From contig OX393577.1 of assembly GCA_947652605.1 (NCBI GenBank), forward strand, positions 64,194,108-64,258,107: a stretch of 64,000 bases of DNA. The letters run 5' to 3'. The first letter of the stretch is position 1. Each line of letters opens with the position of its first letter. Positions 34,074 through 45,930 of this stretch are shown one piece after another. Made by a program: the position numbers and the translations under genes. A model generated the notes under the pieces. That model worked only from the letters and a program-made list of their open reading frames with translations, was not told where the DNA came from and made no database searches. The stretch comes from Elmis aenea (lineage: Eukaryota; Arthropoda; Insecta; Coleoptera; Elmidae).

Positions 34074-34670
34074 AGTCCTTCTACTGTTAGGTGCAGGATT
34101 TTTGAGTTGTGCAGTTAGTTAGTTTCCGTTATTTCTAAAACCTCTATGTACTGTTTCATCGTTTCTTCTACCACTTTTTCTTTTCCAGTTATTCTTCTAG
34201 TATTCCAAGTTCCTATTCATATTTTGTCTTTCTTAGAATGTTTTTTTGTTTTCTCTTTCCGTATTCTGCTTCTTTCCCTTTAAAATACTGCACATTTCAT
34301 TAAGTATCCCATTTTTCAAATCTGTTTGCCCTTTATTATTTTTCTTTTATCCTGGTCTGGTCATTATCCCTGTTGGCCATTCTAAGATCAGTTTCTTTTG
34401 ATTTTTTTAATTTTTCTCCATTTTTGCTCCAATTCCGTTCCTACCCTACATTTTTGCCACTCTCCGTTTCTGTCTTTGCACTTATACTGATCTGTCTTTA
34501 CTTTTTCTTTTCTTTTCCGGCAAATCGTTTCACTTTCCTTTACATTTTTCACATTCGATTTATTTGCTACGCTAAATTCTTTTTCCCTCTGGCTATCCAG
34601 TCCTATCCGACAAGTCTTTGCCCTTTGCGGTCCAATTAATTTTCCCAAAATTCTACCCACCAATTATCCA
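34074..34670 (-). mobile_element. internally deleted LINE: 5' region and start of endonuclease joined to the 3' tail
   Basis: On the minus strand the sequence first gives a lysine-rich open frame (34663-34388, MVGRILGKLIGPQRAKTCRI...), then, at 34216-34115, IGTWNTRRITGKEKVVEETM followed by KQYIEVLEITETN and a stop. That is the first segment of the AP-type endonuclease of RTE-like (CFDP2-like) LINEs (IGTWNVRxL...VEEMKxYxIDIxxxTET). Immediately after, the family B 3' tail appears (CCTGCACCTAACAG, 34100-34085), as at 6333 and 61264. Everything between endonuclease start and tail is missing. The 5' limit is approximate. Confidence 0.72.
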
Positions 34671-35819
34671 AAATTATAACTAAATATAATTTTTTTTGGA
34701 ACGACATCTACTGATAACAGTCCCTTATACACACAGCTTACAGGTTTATAGTTATAAAATGGAAATTAGCGGCAGCTATAACGACGTCAACCGACCTTGG
34801 ACCGCAAGCGTTAAAATATGCCGTCGGGAGCGCCCCGACATAGGACCGCAAAGGTTTATGCATCCATTTAATCTGCGTCTCGTGTAATACTCCAATTAAA
34901 AATAATTTTAAACATTTAATGTTAAACTTATATTTTATTTACCAGCTCTTGTAAATATCTTTGATTTCTTTACAAAAAAAATCAGTGTAAGCCGGTCCAT
35001 CTGTTTGTCTGTGAAGTCCCTTGTAATTTTTGCCGAAACTACTAGACGCTTTTAATTAATGTAATGTTTTAGGTCACACATCATTGACAGAACTGTTTGG
35101 GTGGCCTTAATCTGTTCGCAAGTAATAAATAAAAACGTATCATTGTTTTCAATTTTCGCTTTTGTATGGTAATGAGTGTCAAAATTTATTGCTGTGGCGG
35201 TAACAATTGATTTGTGCAAGGGGGCCGTATAAAATCAATCAAAGCATACAGCATTTTGTATCAGTATAAACCGAACACAAATCATGATAAATGAAATGTG
35301 TCTAAATATGCATAAATACATAAAAATAGTCATCCTTACCTAACGTGCTATAAATAAAGAAAAATTCCAATGTCTATTAAACGTGGATTAAAATTAATTA
35401 AAAAAAAAATCTGTACGAATTGTTTTTTGTTTCCAAAACATTTTACTTGTATGGCAAATATTTTTTTAAAACTATATAGATAAACAAGTAAAACTTTTGT
35501 ATATCAAAACCAACTTTACAGGAAACTATAACTGTAAACCGCCTTGATGTACCTGTGCAGAACCCGGAACAAATCTTGCCCCCGCTGAGAAGAGAACAGC
35601 ATATTCTTACGATTTTTCGAAAGTCGACGTCGTTACAAATCAATGATTTTCCGTTATCAATTAAGAATTTTCATTATTAACAATCACGATTCAATAAATC
35701 GGTGTGAGAATAAACACGCTGCAATGTTACCACAATTATTTATACTGAACCAATAAAATTTATTTGGTAATCAAAAGAATAAGATCTTCGTAGTTTTAAG
35801 AAGTGATCTATTTTGTGCC
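34671..35819. other. no firm gene; short GC-richer open frame
   Basis: At 34749-34887 an open frame (MEISGSYNDVNRPWTASVKI...) is GC-richer than its flanks and lacks repeats nearby, so it could be a conserved element or a small exon, but there is no clear splice acceptor and I do not recognise the peptide. The rest shows nothing. Confidence 0.3.
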
Positions 35820-36240
35820 ATCAGTTAAAATAGGCTTTTGCTTGAAATTTATTGTAACCAACTACAAGAGCTACATGCTGGACTGTTAAAAAAAATGCAA
35901 TTTTATTCAACACAAAAAAAATCTTTAGCATGATAATGGCATGTGACGTGACGGCATGCAACAAGAATTACTCAAAAAATAAAGTAGGCAGTATGAGTGG
36001 GAACTTCTAAAAACCACATCACTATAATCACCAGACATTGCTTTATCTGATTACTCTTTGTTCGGGCTTTTGAAGCATTCCTTGGCAAATACAATTTTAA
36101 ATCTGTAGCTTATATCCAAAGTTTTCCACATTCTTATTTTTCTACAACACGACCATATTTTTACATGAGTGAGATTAGAAGTTTACAGAAAATATGGCAG
36201 TGTCCTTAAATAAGTTGTGCATACTTCAAGAAATTCATGA
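35820..36240 (+). pseudogene. mariner transposase remnant
   Basis: The plus strand gives YCNQLQELHAGLLKKMQFYS, then stops and frame changes where HDNARPH is expected, and then SPDIALSDYSLFGLLKHSLA, matching the SPDIAPSDYHLFxSLxHxLA block that carries the third catalytic Asp; here that Asp (SDY) is still present. A decayed C-terminus follows. Ends not located. Confidence 0.78.
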
Positions 36241-37280
36241 ATAAATAACTTTATTTTTAATTGTAATCGTTATTTTTTAATTGAAAATTTAATTTAAATG
36301 AAAAGTTTTGGCAGTCATTAAAACTATATTGAATAACCTTTTTCTGTAGGTGGGTGATTAGATTGTGCATGCAGATATCTGCTAATATATGTAGATATTC
36401 TGTTAATAATATTCCCCAATGTTTCATTGTGTTTTTCTAGGACAGTACCTATAAAAATGCTAATTTGAGACGCAGTTTTCAACGTAAATTTGATGTTTTA
36501 TATGTTTGTAAAAAAGGTGCTAATCGTTTGTTTTTCTATAAATTGTTGATTTTATTGTTGGAAAATCGTCGAAAAATTATTTTCTGATAAAGATCTTAGG
36601 AAAAAATATATGTTTTGTTTTAGCAGCAGAATCTCTATGCTTTAAATTACGGTAATTTGTTGTAGTTCTTGTTTGTATTTGCTACTATAAGTGCAATTAA
36701 TATTTTTCCAGTTCATTTGACAATTGTTTATTTACAAGTGGATAACAGATTGTAATATCTTCTTTCTTCCTAATTGGGTATGGTGTGGGCGAATAACACA
36801 GTAATATGTACACAAGTCAAGGAAGCAATTATCCGAGTAATTAAGTAATTTTACATGACCACGATTTTTACAATACAATAATTGCAATAATTCTGCAAAC
36901 ATAACGTAGGATTCCGATAATAGTAATTGGAACATAAAGAGAGATTAATCATTGCTAATTGTAGGTGTTTTATGATCTATAAATTAACCTTGATATGTAC
37001 AAAAAAAATGCATTTCACGATACACCATTATCGGATAATGTATGTAACATTTAAGTCTTAATTACTTCGTATTGCGGGATATATGCCGACTTTTAAAATT
37101 TAAAAAATTGACGGTCAAATTGTTACATATTCAGCTGCAACAGGATACAAAAACTTTGAAACAGCTGTAACCTATGCGGTTATAATTTTTCAATGCTTAC
37201 TCCTATGTGCAATATGCGATTTTTTTTACGAGACTGCGATATTTATTTGTGCGAAAATTTAAAAAATAATGCGTGCTCGA
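36241..37280. other. no gene seen
   Basis: AT-rich sequence without a recognisable frame or element end. Confidence 0.4.
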
Positions 37281-37289
37281 AACATCCAA

Positions 37290-38045
37290 TAATTATATAA
37301 AGGGCTTTGGGATTCCAGTCTCTTATAAACTTTTCTTTTAAGACTGCTTCTCTCCACCGCCTTCTCAGTCGACCTTTCTTCTTTTTGTAATTTGGTGTTT
37401 TCCATACTATCCTTTTTGGTGTTCGTCCATCTGCCATTCTTTCGATATGACCCAGCCACTGTAATCTTTTCGTTTTTATTACTGAGTCAACCGCTGGTCC
37501 CTTACATATCTCATAAATTTCCCTGTTTGTTTTTTTCTCATACCCTTGTTTTGTTTTCCTTCCTCCCAACACTCTTAAGTATTTTTCTCCCCCATCTCTG
37601 CAATCTTTCCTGCGCTTTCTTATTCAGTATCCAAGTTTCGCAGCCATATAGTAGTGCTCTTGGTCGTAATACTCTTTTGCAAAGGCGAAATTTAGCATCT
37701 CTAGTAGTTGGTTCAAGGCTCCGGCACAGTTATTCGCTTTTATTAATCTCGCCTCTATTTATTTTTCTTCATCAGAGTTATTCGTTATTCCGACACCCAC
37801 AAACTTGTCCACTTCTTCCAGACTCGTTTTTCCCAATGTCGCAGTTATTTCTAGGATTGCATTCTGCTGACTTCCTCCAATGGACATAGCTCTACATTTG
37901 TTCTGGTTTAAATGTAACCCGATCTTAAAAGCCTCCTCCACCAATCTGTTTGTCGCGTGTTCTAATTCCTTTATATTTCTGGCTATAATGGCGATGTCGT
38001 CTGTATATATGCACGTGTTGATTATATTGATTAGCAACCAGTTTT
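37290..38045 (-). pseudogene. LINE reverse transcriptase C-terminal half (RTE-like)
   Basis: On the minus strand: NTCIYTDDIAIIARNIKELE (the catalytic YADD is YTDD), NQNKCRAMSI, LEEVDKFVGVGITNNSDEEK, a stop and shift, then CKRVLRPRALLYGCETWIL, RKTKQGYEKKTNREIYEICK, KRLQWLGHIERMADGRTPKR and RLRRRWREAVLKEKFIRDW. This is the same domain order as at 6450-7883. The TNxEIYxICK and WLGHIERMADGRTPKR blocks are closest to the fragment at 1594-2022, so the two are probably one family. 5'-truncated just upstream of the catalytic motif. Confidence 0.86.
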
Positions 38046-38837
38046 AATGTTGTAAGATAACGGTAAAAAATTAAGCGCGAGTTATAAATATTTAATGAAT
38101 ATCTTAGTCTTAAAAGGATTTTATAGTTCGCCATTCTAATGCGTCCATACATGCATACATAATATGCAGTGGTGTAACTTGTAACGGAACCCTACCATAA
38201 GACTTCGTGTAAAACACATTAAAACACATCGTTCAACTGGAGGCTCCAGGCGCGTGCCTCATACAACACGTGTAAACACGTTCACATAAATTAAATGTAT
38301 ATCGGTACTTCCGTCTAAGTCGCCTTTTGCGCCAGCGATCAATCAATTACATAATTTGGTGTCTGATAAACGCTTACACTACCGAATTTAGTTAGAAACC
38401 CTCGGGCCATCGATTTATCCGTCGAATTATGGTTCAATAGCTGTGAATGTGTTTGCCCCGTTCGTGGTGTTGCGCAAATTCGAAATGTTTCTTACTGGAA
38501 TGTAGTGTAATAAATTTTAAAAAAGGCGGAATACACGGGTAACCTTGACTTCCATGCAATTATCGTCATCTTGCACAATCGTAGCTTCGTTTTTATTATG
38601 AATAAGGCCTTGTGTCGTCGTTATTGTAGTGGCAATACGCAGTGATTTTTTATATACCTAATGTAGACTATCCAGAAGTAAACAATTATTCTAAGATAAA
38701 AAAGAAATTTAAGCCTTAAAATAAAAGTGGAAGGGGCGGTATGCCTAAGCCATGGAGTGAATAAGAAAAAGAAAATAAAGTTCTCCTTTTTTAATCAAGT
38801 ACATTATAAATATAAATTGCTAACATTATTAAGATTA
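38046..38837. other. no gene; possible hAT left end at 38167
   Basis: CAGTGGTGTAACTTGTAACG at 38167 is similar to a known kind of hAT terminus (CAGTGGCGTAAC), but no right end or duplication was found. The rest is unremarkable; 38210-38480 is GC-richer. Confidence 0.35.
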
Positions 38838-38940
38838 TACAGGATGTCCTAGAGATTTGAGTACAACTTTAGATATCTCCTTTGATTTTTAAAATAATCC
38901 CCAACAAACCTGACATTTTTAAATGGCAAAAAAGCTACAT

Positions 38941-39664
38941 ACAGTGTGTCCAAAAGGTATGGAATATGCTATATATCTCAGTTAATATCCACTTTAGGGA
39001 AAAATGTTTAAAATAATAGTTGTTTGGTACTTAGTTTTCGACCATAAGACAAACTTCAAATATTTTTTTTTCGAATAACAAAAGCGTGATGAAAAACAAT
39101 TGAATTTTTTAAATGGCAAAGTACCCCTATATTATACTCATTAGATTTTCTCTTTTCAATGATGGGGTCACCCTAAAAATTAAGTTTATGCTAAGAGGCC
39201 GGAGAATATCGAAAATTTAAAAGATCGTATTAGAGAAATTACACCTGAAATTTGTGGGAACATTATAGACGGGGTTTAAAAATCGAGTTTATCATTGCCA
39301 AGCTGTAAATGGTTCACAGTTTGAACACTTATTGCAGATTTCCTCAAAAAAATGTAGATCTTATGATGTTTTTGTTAGAAATAAATACTAATCAATTAAA
39401 ATAATTTTTGCGATTTTCTCAAAAAATTGCTTAAGTAAGGGTACTAAAGTTTTGCATCATTGAAAAGAGAAAAAAATTCTCTATCAAATGAGTATAATGT
39501 AAGGGTACCTTGTTATTTAAAAAAATTCAATTGTTTTTCATTGCTCTTTTGTAATTCGAAAAAAAATATTTAAATACCAAACAACTTTTATTCAAAACAT
39601 TTTTCCCTAAAGAAGATATTTACTGAGATATATGTATAGCATATTCCATACCTTTTGGACACAC
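38941..39664. mobile_element. foldback element with ~230 bp arms
   Basis: The left arm starts CAGTGTGTCCAAAAGGTATG (38942) and runs to about 39170; the inverted arm spans about 39430-39664 (CATACCTTTTGGACACACT). The arms agree apart from small indels, including AGGGAAAAATGTTT and AACAATTGAATTTTTT blocks. No coding potential. It directly abuts the next foldback. Confidence 0.86.
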
Positions 39665-40300
39665 TATACAGGGTGTGTATAAATTGGCGGAAGCGCTACA
39701 CGTGACGATGTTCTTCGTAAAATTCTAAGTCGAAAATCTTGATATAAAAATGTTGTACCATTCTTCCTATGGCCTCAGGAACCATTTAAAGAAAAAAAAA
39801 TTGGCAACATTGCATACATTGATTTGCGTTTGGACATTTTTTTTATCAGCAATTATTTTTACTTAGGTATTTACAATTTTTGTTCGAACTGAAAGCCTTT
39901 AGTTCGTAAACATAGCTGCAAACTTTTGGGTATCGTAAAACACAAACTAGAAATAATTACGAGAAAAACAGAGATGACACCTAATGACAATGTTGCCATA
40001 TGTATTATTTTCATTCTAATCAGTGATTTACATATTTTCAACACCAATTTTTGAAAGGAAGAACACAATATCTAGGAAAAAATACTATTCGAAATTTATT
40101 TTTATTCCAAATTGCAGCTTTTTCATTTGCAAGTATTAAATAATAACGCTTATTAAAGGACTAAATGTCAAAACTTTGAGGACCTCTTGCAGACACAGCA
40201 AGCATGGTACAACATTTTCGTATTAAGATTTTCGACTTAGAATTTTACGAAGAACATCGCCATGTGTAGCGCTTCCGCCAATTTTTACACACCCTGTATA
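39665..40300. mobile_element. foldback element with ~110 bp arms
   Basis: Ends TATACAGGGTGTGTA (39665) and TACACACCCTGTATA (to 40300) with matching inner arms: TTGGCGGAAGCGCTACAC, ACGATGTTCTTCGTAAAATT and CTAAGTCGAAAATCTT on both sides. The match stops after GTTGTACCAT. The middle (about 39780-40190) is unique. No target duplication beyond TATA could be fixed. Confidence 0.88.
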
Positions 40301-41353
40301 AGAATAACAGATATATTACAATTTTTGATATGCTTTAGAATCATAATCAGACAGCAAAGTATTATTTGTCCACTTAAAAAGGCCTGTGATGCTCCTTTTG
40401 CAGGTACCTAACTGATATTAGAACATGCAAAAATGTTATGGTTCAAAAATGTTTTTTCTCCGTGTTTTATGTCAAAATCTAACAAAGTTACCAGTTAAAA
40501 ATCTGCGCACATTAATTAATATATATTTTCCATAAAATCAACAAAACCAATATATCACAATTAAAAATTGAACTATAAAAATATCTATGCAAATTTCGTC
40601 CGACAACTGAAGACTGATTTATGAAAATCTTTCTGAATTAAATTCCCCACCGAACACTAATTATCGATAAAATTTTATTACGCGACATAAATACATCAAG
40701 TGAACAGTAATAGCTAAATTATTGGACCTACTTCAATAAATAACGAGATTAGCCCGAAAAAATGGTTAAGTTAGAATTAGCATTACAACTGGTTTAAATT
40801 GGCGATAAATCAGGTAAACTTTTGAAATGGCGCTCTGTGGAACTAAAAATAAATTCAGCGAAATTGCAATTAATACTATAATGTCGGTTTTAATTAGCTA
40901 AGTGGCGGTTCAGCAGCCCAGAACTGAGTTAGGCGTTAAATCATTCGATTTAATTTAGATGGATAACGCCTGTTAAAGCAAGAACTTTTTTAGAAACAGA
41001 CCAATTTGGTATTCGTAAAAATATACACATTTTATTGATTGTTTGTCATAGAATATGTCGCATATTCATAATGCGTGCTAGTGTGTCATTAGTAAAATAG
41101 TGTGATATAGTTTTAATGTTCTTGGAATGTCATGTGGCTAAAGTAATGACTAATAGGCAGAATAATTCTTGTTGCTGTTATAATATCAAGCAATTTATGG
41201 ATTCACAATTCTGCAATCAGCAATGACTTTAAAAATACACCATAACAAACCCAAACTCAACCCAAAAATTTCAGACAATGATATTTTTATCAGTGATGGA
41301 TGGAGTAATGTTATTCTACAGAGCAAAGTTGCTCAAACTTATGAGTACCATAT
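40301..41353. other. no gene seen
   Basis: AT-rich; a region of unique sequence with no frame or element end recognised. Confidence 0.35.
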
Positions 41354-41361
41354 AATTAATT

Positions 41362-41870
41362 AGGTTTGGTGAAAATTGCTCGAAAACAATTGCTCGAAAG
41401 AAAATTTCTCGAAATCAATTGCTCGAAAAATTGTTCCTCGAATGGACAATACCTCGAAAGCCTAGTTGCTCGAATAACAACTTCTCAAACACAAAATTGT
41501 TCGAAATACTTAGTGAAATAAGTTACTTAAAGAAAATTTATTAAATTTATATAAATACAAAATAATTAGAAAAGTTGTGTACGTTTTTTTACACTTAGAA
41601 CAAAGTTTTTAAATTTATTTACAAATACATGTACACTTAACAACCAATGTTGTGAGCTGCAAAGATATCCTGTAAAATCTACGTTGTATTCAAAATTCTT
41701 CTTGAACAATCGCGATTTTGAGGAAAGAATACTGTATAAGTAACTTATTTCTTTATTTCGAGCAATTTTGTTTTCGAGAAATTATTATTCTAGCAACTAG
41801 GCTTTCGAGGAACTGTCCATTTGAGGAACAATTTTTCGAGCAATTGTTTTCGAGCAAGTTTCCGCAACCC
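41362..41870. mobile_element. MITE with TTGCTCGAAA-rich inverted arms
   Basis: Both arms are built from variants of TTGCTCGAAA (left 41372-41520, right 41740-41860) and are reverse complements: for example CGAAAGCCTAGTTGCTCGAA (left) against the complement at about 41795-41815. The outer ends AGGTTTGGTG / CGCAACCC are weaker. AATTAATT flanks both sides (41354-41361, 41871-41878), a possible 8-bp duplication, though it is a low-complexity palindrome. No coding content. Confidence 0.8.
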
Positions 41871-41965
41871 AATTAATTATACCTACAGCAAATTATTGAG
41901 ATTAACATAAACTTAATCAGTGAAACTAATTGAACAAAATTGTACATACAATGCATCAAATGTAC

Positions 41966-42820
41966 TGGGGTTTCTTTCCCGGGATACCGGATCCAGGAAT
42001 CGCAAACCATTTTGACCTATTTTATATTTCTCGAGAAAGACTAAGTGACCGAAACATATATCACCTTTGTATTCGTAAATCATACCACAAAAATTCATTG
42101 CATAGATTATGTTATTGTGTTCATTAAAATTGCAGTGCAAAGGTACATTTTTTAAATGTATGTTTCTCTCATCAATATTATTTTATTATGTATAATTATC
42201 ACGGAGCAAAATTTATTACATATATGACTTGGAGTTGTTTTTAAGTAATAAATCGCTCTCTTCCTTTTTCGGGTTATTTATTGTAAAATATTGATACAAT
42301 TTATCAGGGGTTTGGAGTAGTCCAATTTTTTAATTGCTCCGCTCCGGCATCAAAATGCCTGCTCCAGCTCCGCTGCAGCTCCGTTCCATGCTCCAAATAT
42401 TGTTAGCATTTTTAAAAAAGTTTTTTGATTTAAAAAAAAATTGTTTTTAAAAACAAAGTTTTAATTTTATCGAATATGTAGAAGTTGGTCAAAAATAACA
42501 ATATTTGGCCCTAACAAACAAGTGAAGTTAAATACATGTTTGAGAAAACAAGTTGTTGATTTTCAAACGTTGAAAAAAAGTAGTTTTTTAAAATTTTTAC
42601 ATAATAAACTGGAGCAGTGGAGCAATCAAAATTATTTGCTCCGGACTCCGCTCCAGCTCCGGGCAAAAACCCATTGCTCCACTGCTCCGTCCTCCAGCTC
42701 CGAGCTCCGCTCCAAACCCCTGCAATTTATTGCGTCCCGGGATTACGGGAAATTCCGGGAAGAGGTCAAATTTCTTACCGGAATCCCGGAATAAGCAAAA
42801 ATGTTAAACATGAGAAACCA
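41966..42820. mobile_element. second copy of the 11445-12280 MITE, itself interrupted
   Basis: The ends GGGGTTTCTTTCCCGGGATA (left) and the inverted AAGCAAAAATGTTAAACATG/AGAAACCA (right), with CCCGGGATTACGGGAAATTC near 42736, match the element at 11445-12280. The interiors share long blocks such as AAATTCATTG and TATATGACTTGGAGTTGTTT. It is more diverged, and I could not confirm a target duplication. The hAT at 42305-42722 is inserted into it. Confidence 0.82.
42305..42722. mobile_element. hAT MITE, 418 bp, GCTCCGCTCC-rich ends
   Basis: TIRs CAGGGGTTTGGAG (42305) and CTCCAAACCCCTG (to 42722) sit inside a perfect 8-bp duplication CAATTTAT (42297-42304, 42723-42730). Subterminal arms consist of CTCCGCTCCAGCTCCG repeats. 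It was inserted into the older MITE at 41966-42820. A truncated relative lies at 15779-16097. Confidence 0.95.
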
Positions 42821-42830
42821 TTAAACACTT

Positions 42831-43869
42831 AAACAGTTTTTGGGACACCATTTGTAAAAAGTACCAATAAACAGTTGAATAAGGCGATAAAAATCTTATA
42901 AAATTGGAGGCCAACTTGAAAAATTAAAAATATGCACTTTTTTATTCCCAAAATACATAACAACAAACTTTTTCAATGTTCCACGAGAAGCTACTGATTT
43001 TTTAAAAATGTAATGGTATATGTAAAAGCGTCAAAATGTTTCCTGGTGATTTACTGCACGTTTGCGACCCCATACTCTTCCTAATATACGGTTGTTCGTT
43101 CGAACTACATAATGTTTCGTTAAAATACTCATCTAGTAATGACTAGGAAGTTCGCCACATATCATATAAGGGGCCGTCTATGGGTACCTCGCGTGACGAT
43201 CACGTTTAGCCGTCGCGCTGCTGATGCGTGGCGACTCGCATGCCCTCTGACATTGCATATCTTGAACTTATAACTGTATTGTAGCGCTACTTAGGCTTCC
43301 TCATTTATTATCCAGAAAAAATTACTTAATTATAAAGTCAGCGCATGCAAGCGAAATGAGTAATTCCACCAAGATGGAAATGGAGGTTAGTTGTATTCTA
43401 TTCATTACCTAATGAAAAAATATCGCTTGATTTAATTAAGATAACTATTGAGCAGGGATAATGAGGAATCAAGGTTTTTCTAGAAGTTCATTTCTCTTTC
43501 AGTTTGTGTTGGCAGTCGAGTTCAGAGTTCGCGAACATTTTTTGAATCAAGTTGTTTACCTTTCAAAGGCCGTTTGGCCAAACATGGAAGATTAAAAAAC
43601 AGCAATTAGTATTGAATATTGTATTTTTCACACAAGAATATTTTGTAGGTTAATGAGTAAACATTTTATTAAATGCAATTTCCTTAAATCCTACGGAAAT
43701 ATTAAATAATTTCAACACATATCTACAGAGTAACCTTTTCTACAGCGTCCAACATGCGTCCTACATGTCCAACTTTGTCAGAGTCGGCTAAATCAGTGAA
43801 CTTCGAATAGCATCTATGATTAATATACAATCTATTCTTTATGAACAATAAGTAAATTGTTATGGCTTT
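42831..43869. other. no gene seen
   Basis: A GC-richer patch at 43165-43250 (GGGTACCTCGCGTGACGATC region) is the only notable feature; function unknown. Confidence 0.35.
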
Positions 43870-44870
43870 AATTTATCGCGAAGCTTGCCCAGTGGCAACT
43901 ACCCGTTTAAGTTTACTTAAATTAATTTATTTATGGCAGCATAGATTAAATTTTTACTTAAAACGATTAGACAAGTCTAGGGGTTTATGCCTCTTTAGTC
44001 TTTTAATTTGTCCAGTGTTCACTAATAACTTTGCTGCTAAAAGGTTGGGATGATGAGACAATCTTTCTAGATATTTGACACTTAAGCTTTGAATCACATT
44101 TTGCACTGAGCACATATGAAGATCTAGCTGTATATTTTCATCAGTAATATACCATTGGTCATTGTTTTTAAAGTTTTGGCCTGAAATTGTTGTAAGATTT
44201 CTATGTTAGAGTTACTGCTTGAATCTCACAGTTGTATTCCGTACGTCCATATTGGCTTTAATATCGTTTTGTAGATTAGTAGTTTGTTATTGATCGACAG
44301 TTTTAAGTTTCTGCCAATAAGCCAGTACAATTTTCTAAATTGCACTCCCAGCTGTCTACGTTTCATCCATATGTGTTTCCGCCATGTCAGTTTGTAAAGA
44401 AGCCTTCGTGCCAAAATTTGTCCAATGCTTGAGTGATATCAAGGCAGGCTGCCGAGCAGAACCGTTTTTTTTTTCAGGTCGACTAATTTTGTTTGCGACT
44501 CTATGCACTTGTTCAATGGTTGCGTGATTTTGGCGAAATCCAAATTGGTGTACCGGAATTAATTTTTTTCGTTGCGATAGAGGTCGTAGTTTTCGTAATA
44601 GTATTTTCTCAAAAACTTTTGAGACGATTGGCAAAAGGCTAATCGGTCTGTATGAAGTGGCTTTCTCTGGTGGCTTACCTGGTTTGGGCAACATTATAAT
44701 TTGGGCGACTCTCCACTGGCTTGGAAAGAAGCTTAGTCGGAGCATGACATATTTGTGTTATATGCTTAACCGCTTTTCTGGTAACCGTTTAAGAATTTTT
44801 TCTGTTATCAGATCATATCCAAGCTTTTTTGAAGTTCAGCAAATCAGCAGAGTTAAGTAGCACTTTATTT
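43870..44870 (-). pseudogene. Jockey-clade-like LINE reverse transcriptase, internally deleted
   Basis: On the minus strand from 44870: a decayed lead, then FFPSQWRVAQIIMLPKPGK, TSYRPISLLPIVSKVFEKIL and HQFGFRQNHATIEQVHRV, the N-terminal blocks of a Jockey/CR1-like reverse transcriptase. The catalytic FADD region is missing; the frame passes to TWRKHIWMKRRQLGVQFRKL, LLIYKTILKPIWTYGIQL and, after shifts, VKYLERLSHHPNLLAAKLL, the usual C-terminal end. It is therefore an internally deleted, inactive copy and belongs to a different clade from the other LINEs in this window. Confidence 0.86.
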
Positions 44871-44879
44871 AATATTTGA

Positions 44880-45922
44880 TTTAATAAGTAAAGAAATACA
44901 TACTTTTCTAATGACCTTTTTAAAGGATTAATATTAAAAATACTACCATTAATATCTTAATTATGTCTTGATTTATTTATTTATTACCTAATCGATATTT
45001 CCTCAACAGTACTAACAACTTTTTTAGCTACCAGAACGTTTTGACAAATGATTTAATTTGTGGAATTAAAAAGGTATGTATTTTGTAGATCAAATAAGCC
45101 GATCTTAAAATAATGAAGATCTGACAAGATCGTTCTTCTTTTAATTAATTACCGGTCAAAACGTTCGTTGCCCTAAATATTCCTTTATTTTGTAGGCTTG
45201 TATTTGAGAAAGAACGTGTTCAGTAGTCTACCTTGGCGAATGAATTAGATGGGTCAATCAATCAATATAACCATGAGGCTGTCGTCTGACAAAAACTATA
45301 CAAACACAGCTAGATTACCTGCAGTTAACGCATTCCTTACTGCAGCCACATTTATGCCTAGTTAAAACAATGTAAAACATTTTCACTATCACGAATATTA
45401 TAATATTAACGAATTCAGTAAATACCTAAAATCTTAAAGCAGTTTCCATTGACAAATTTAGACGAAAACAATCAGAAATTGTCAACTAACGTCGAACGAA
45501 CATAGTGCAATTCAAGTGTTTTAAGACAATTGCCTGTGTCAATAATAAATTTCAAGTCCTTTGAGTTGCATAGTTAACACATTCTTGCAACAAAAGCTTT
45601 CCCACGTATTACATTGAAAGTTTTGGTTGAGTTTAAGATTATATTTAGTTAGCAAACAATAAAATCATCAATTATGAAGATTTTGTACATACAGATAATT
45701 ATATTAACGCATCCAAAACCAATTAAGTTTAAGAGAAAATATTTGATTGATAATATTTGCATTATTTTCATCATATTCGGTATAGCTTCCACATAAATTT
45801 TAAAAATTAATACAGTTTTATTGATTGGGTACCAATTAAGGGTTCTAAAAAATGACGTTTATTTATTTTTCAAAATATAGCATTCAATGAACATTTAATA
45901 AATGATTAACAACATTATTAGA
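44880..45922. other. no gene seen
   Basis: AT-rich, no recognised exon or element. Confidence 0.4.
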
Positions 45923-45930
45923 ATTTAGGC

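Noticed and set aside
34373..34639. Plus-strand frame rich in Phe/Leu/Ser
   Set aside because: It is the antisense shadow of the lysine-rich LINE 5' region on the minus strand.
37392..37889. 165-codon plus-strand frame
   Set aside because: Antisense shadow of the minus-strand LINE 37290-38045, whose translation matches known reverse transcriptase blocks.
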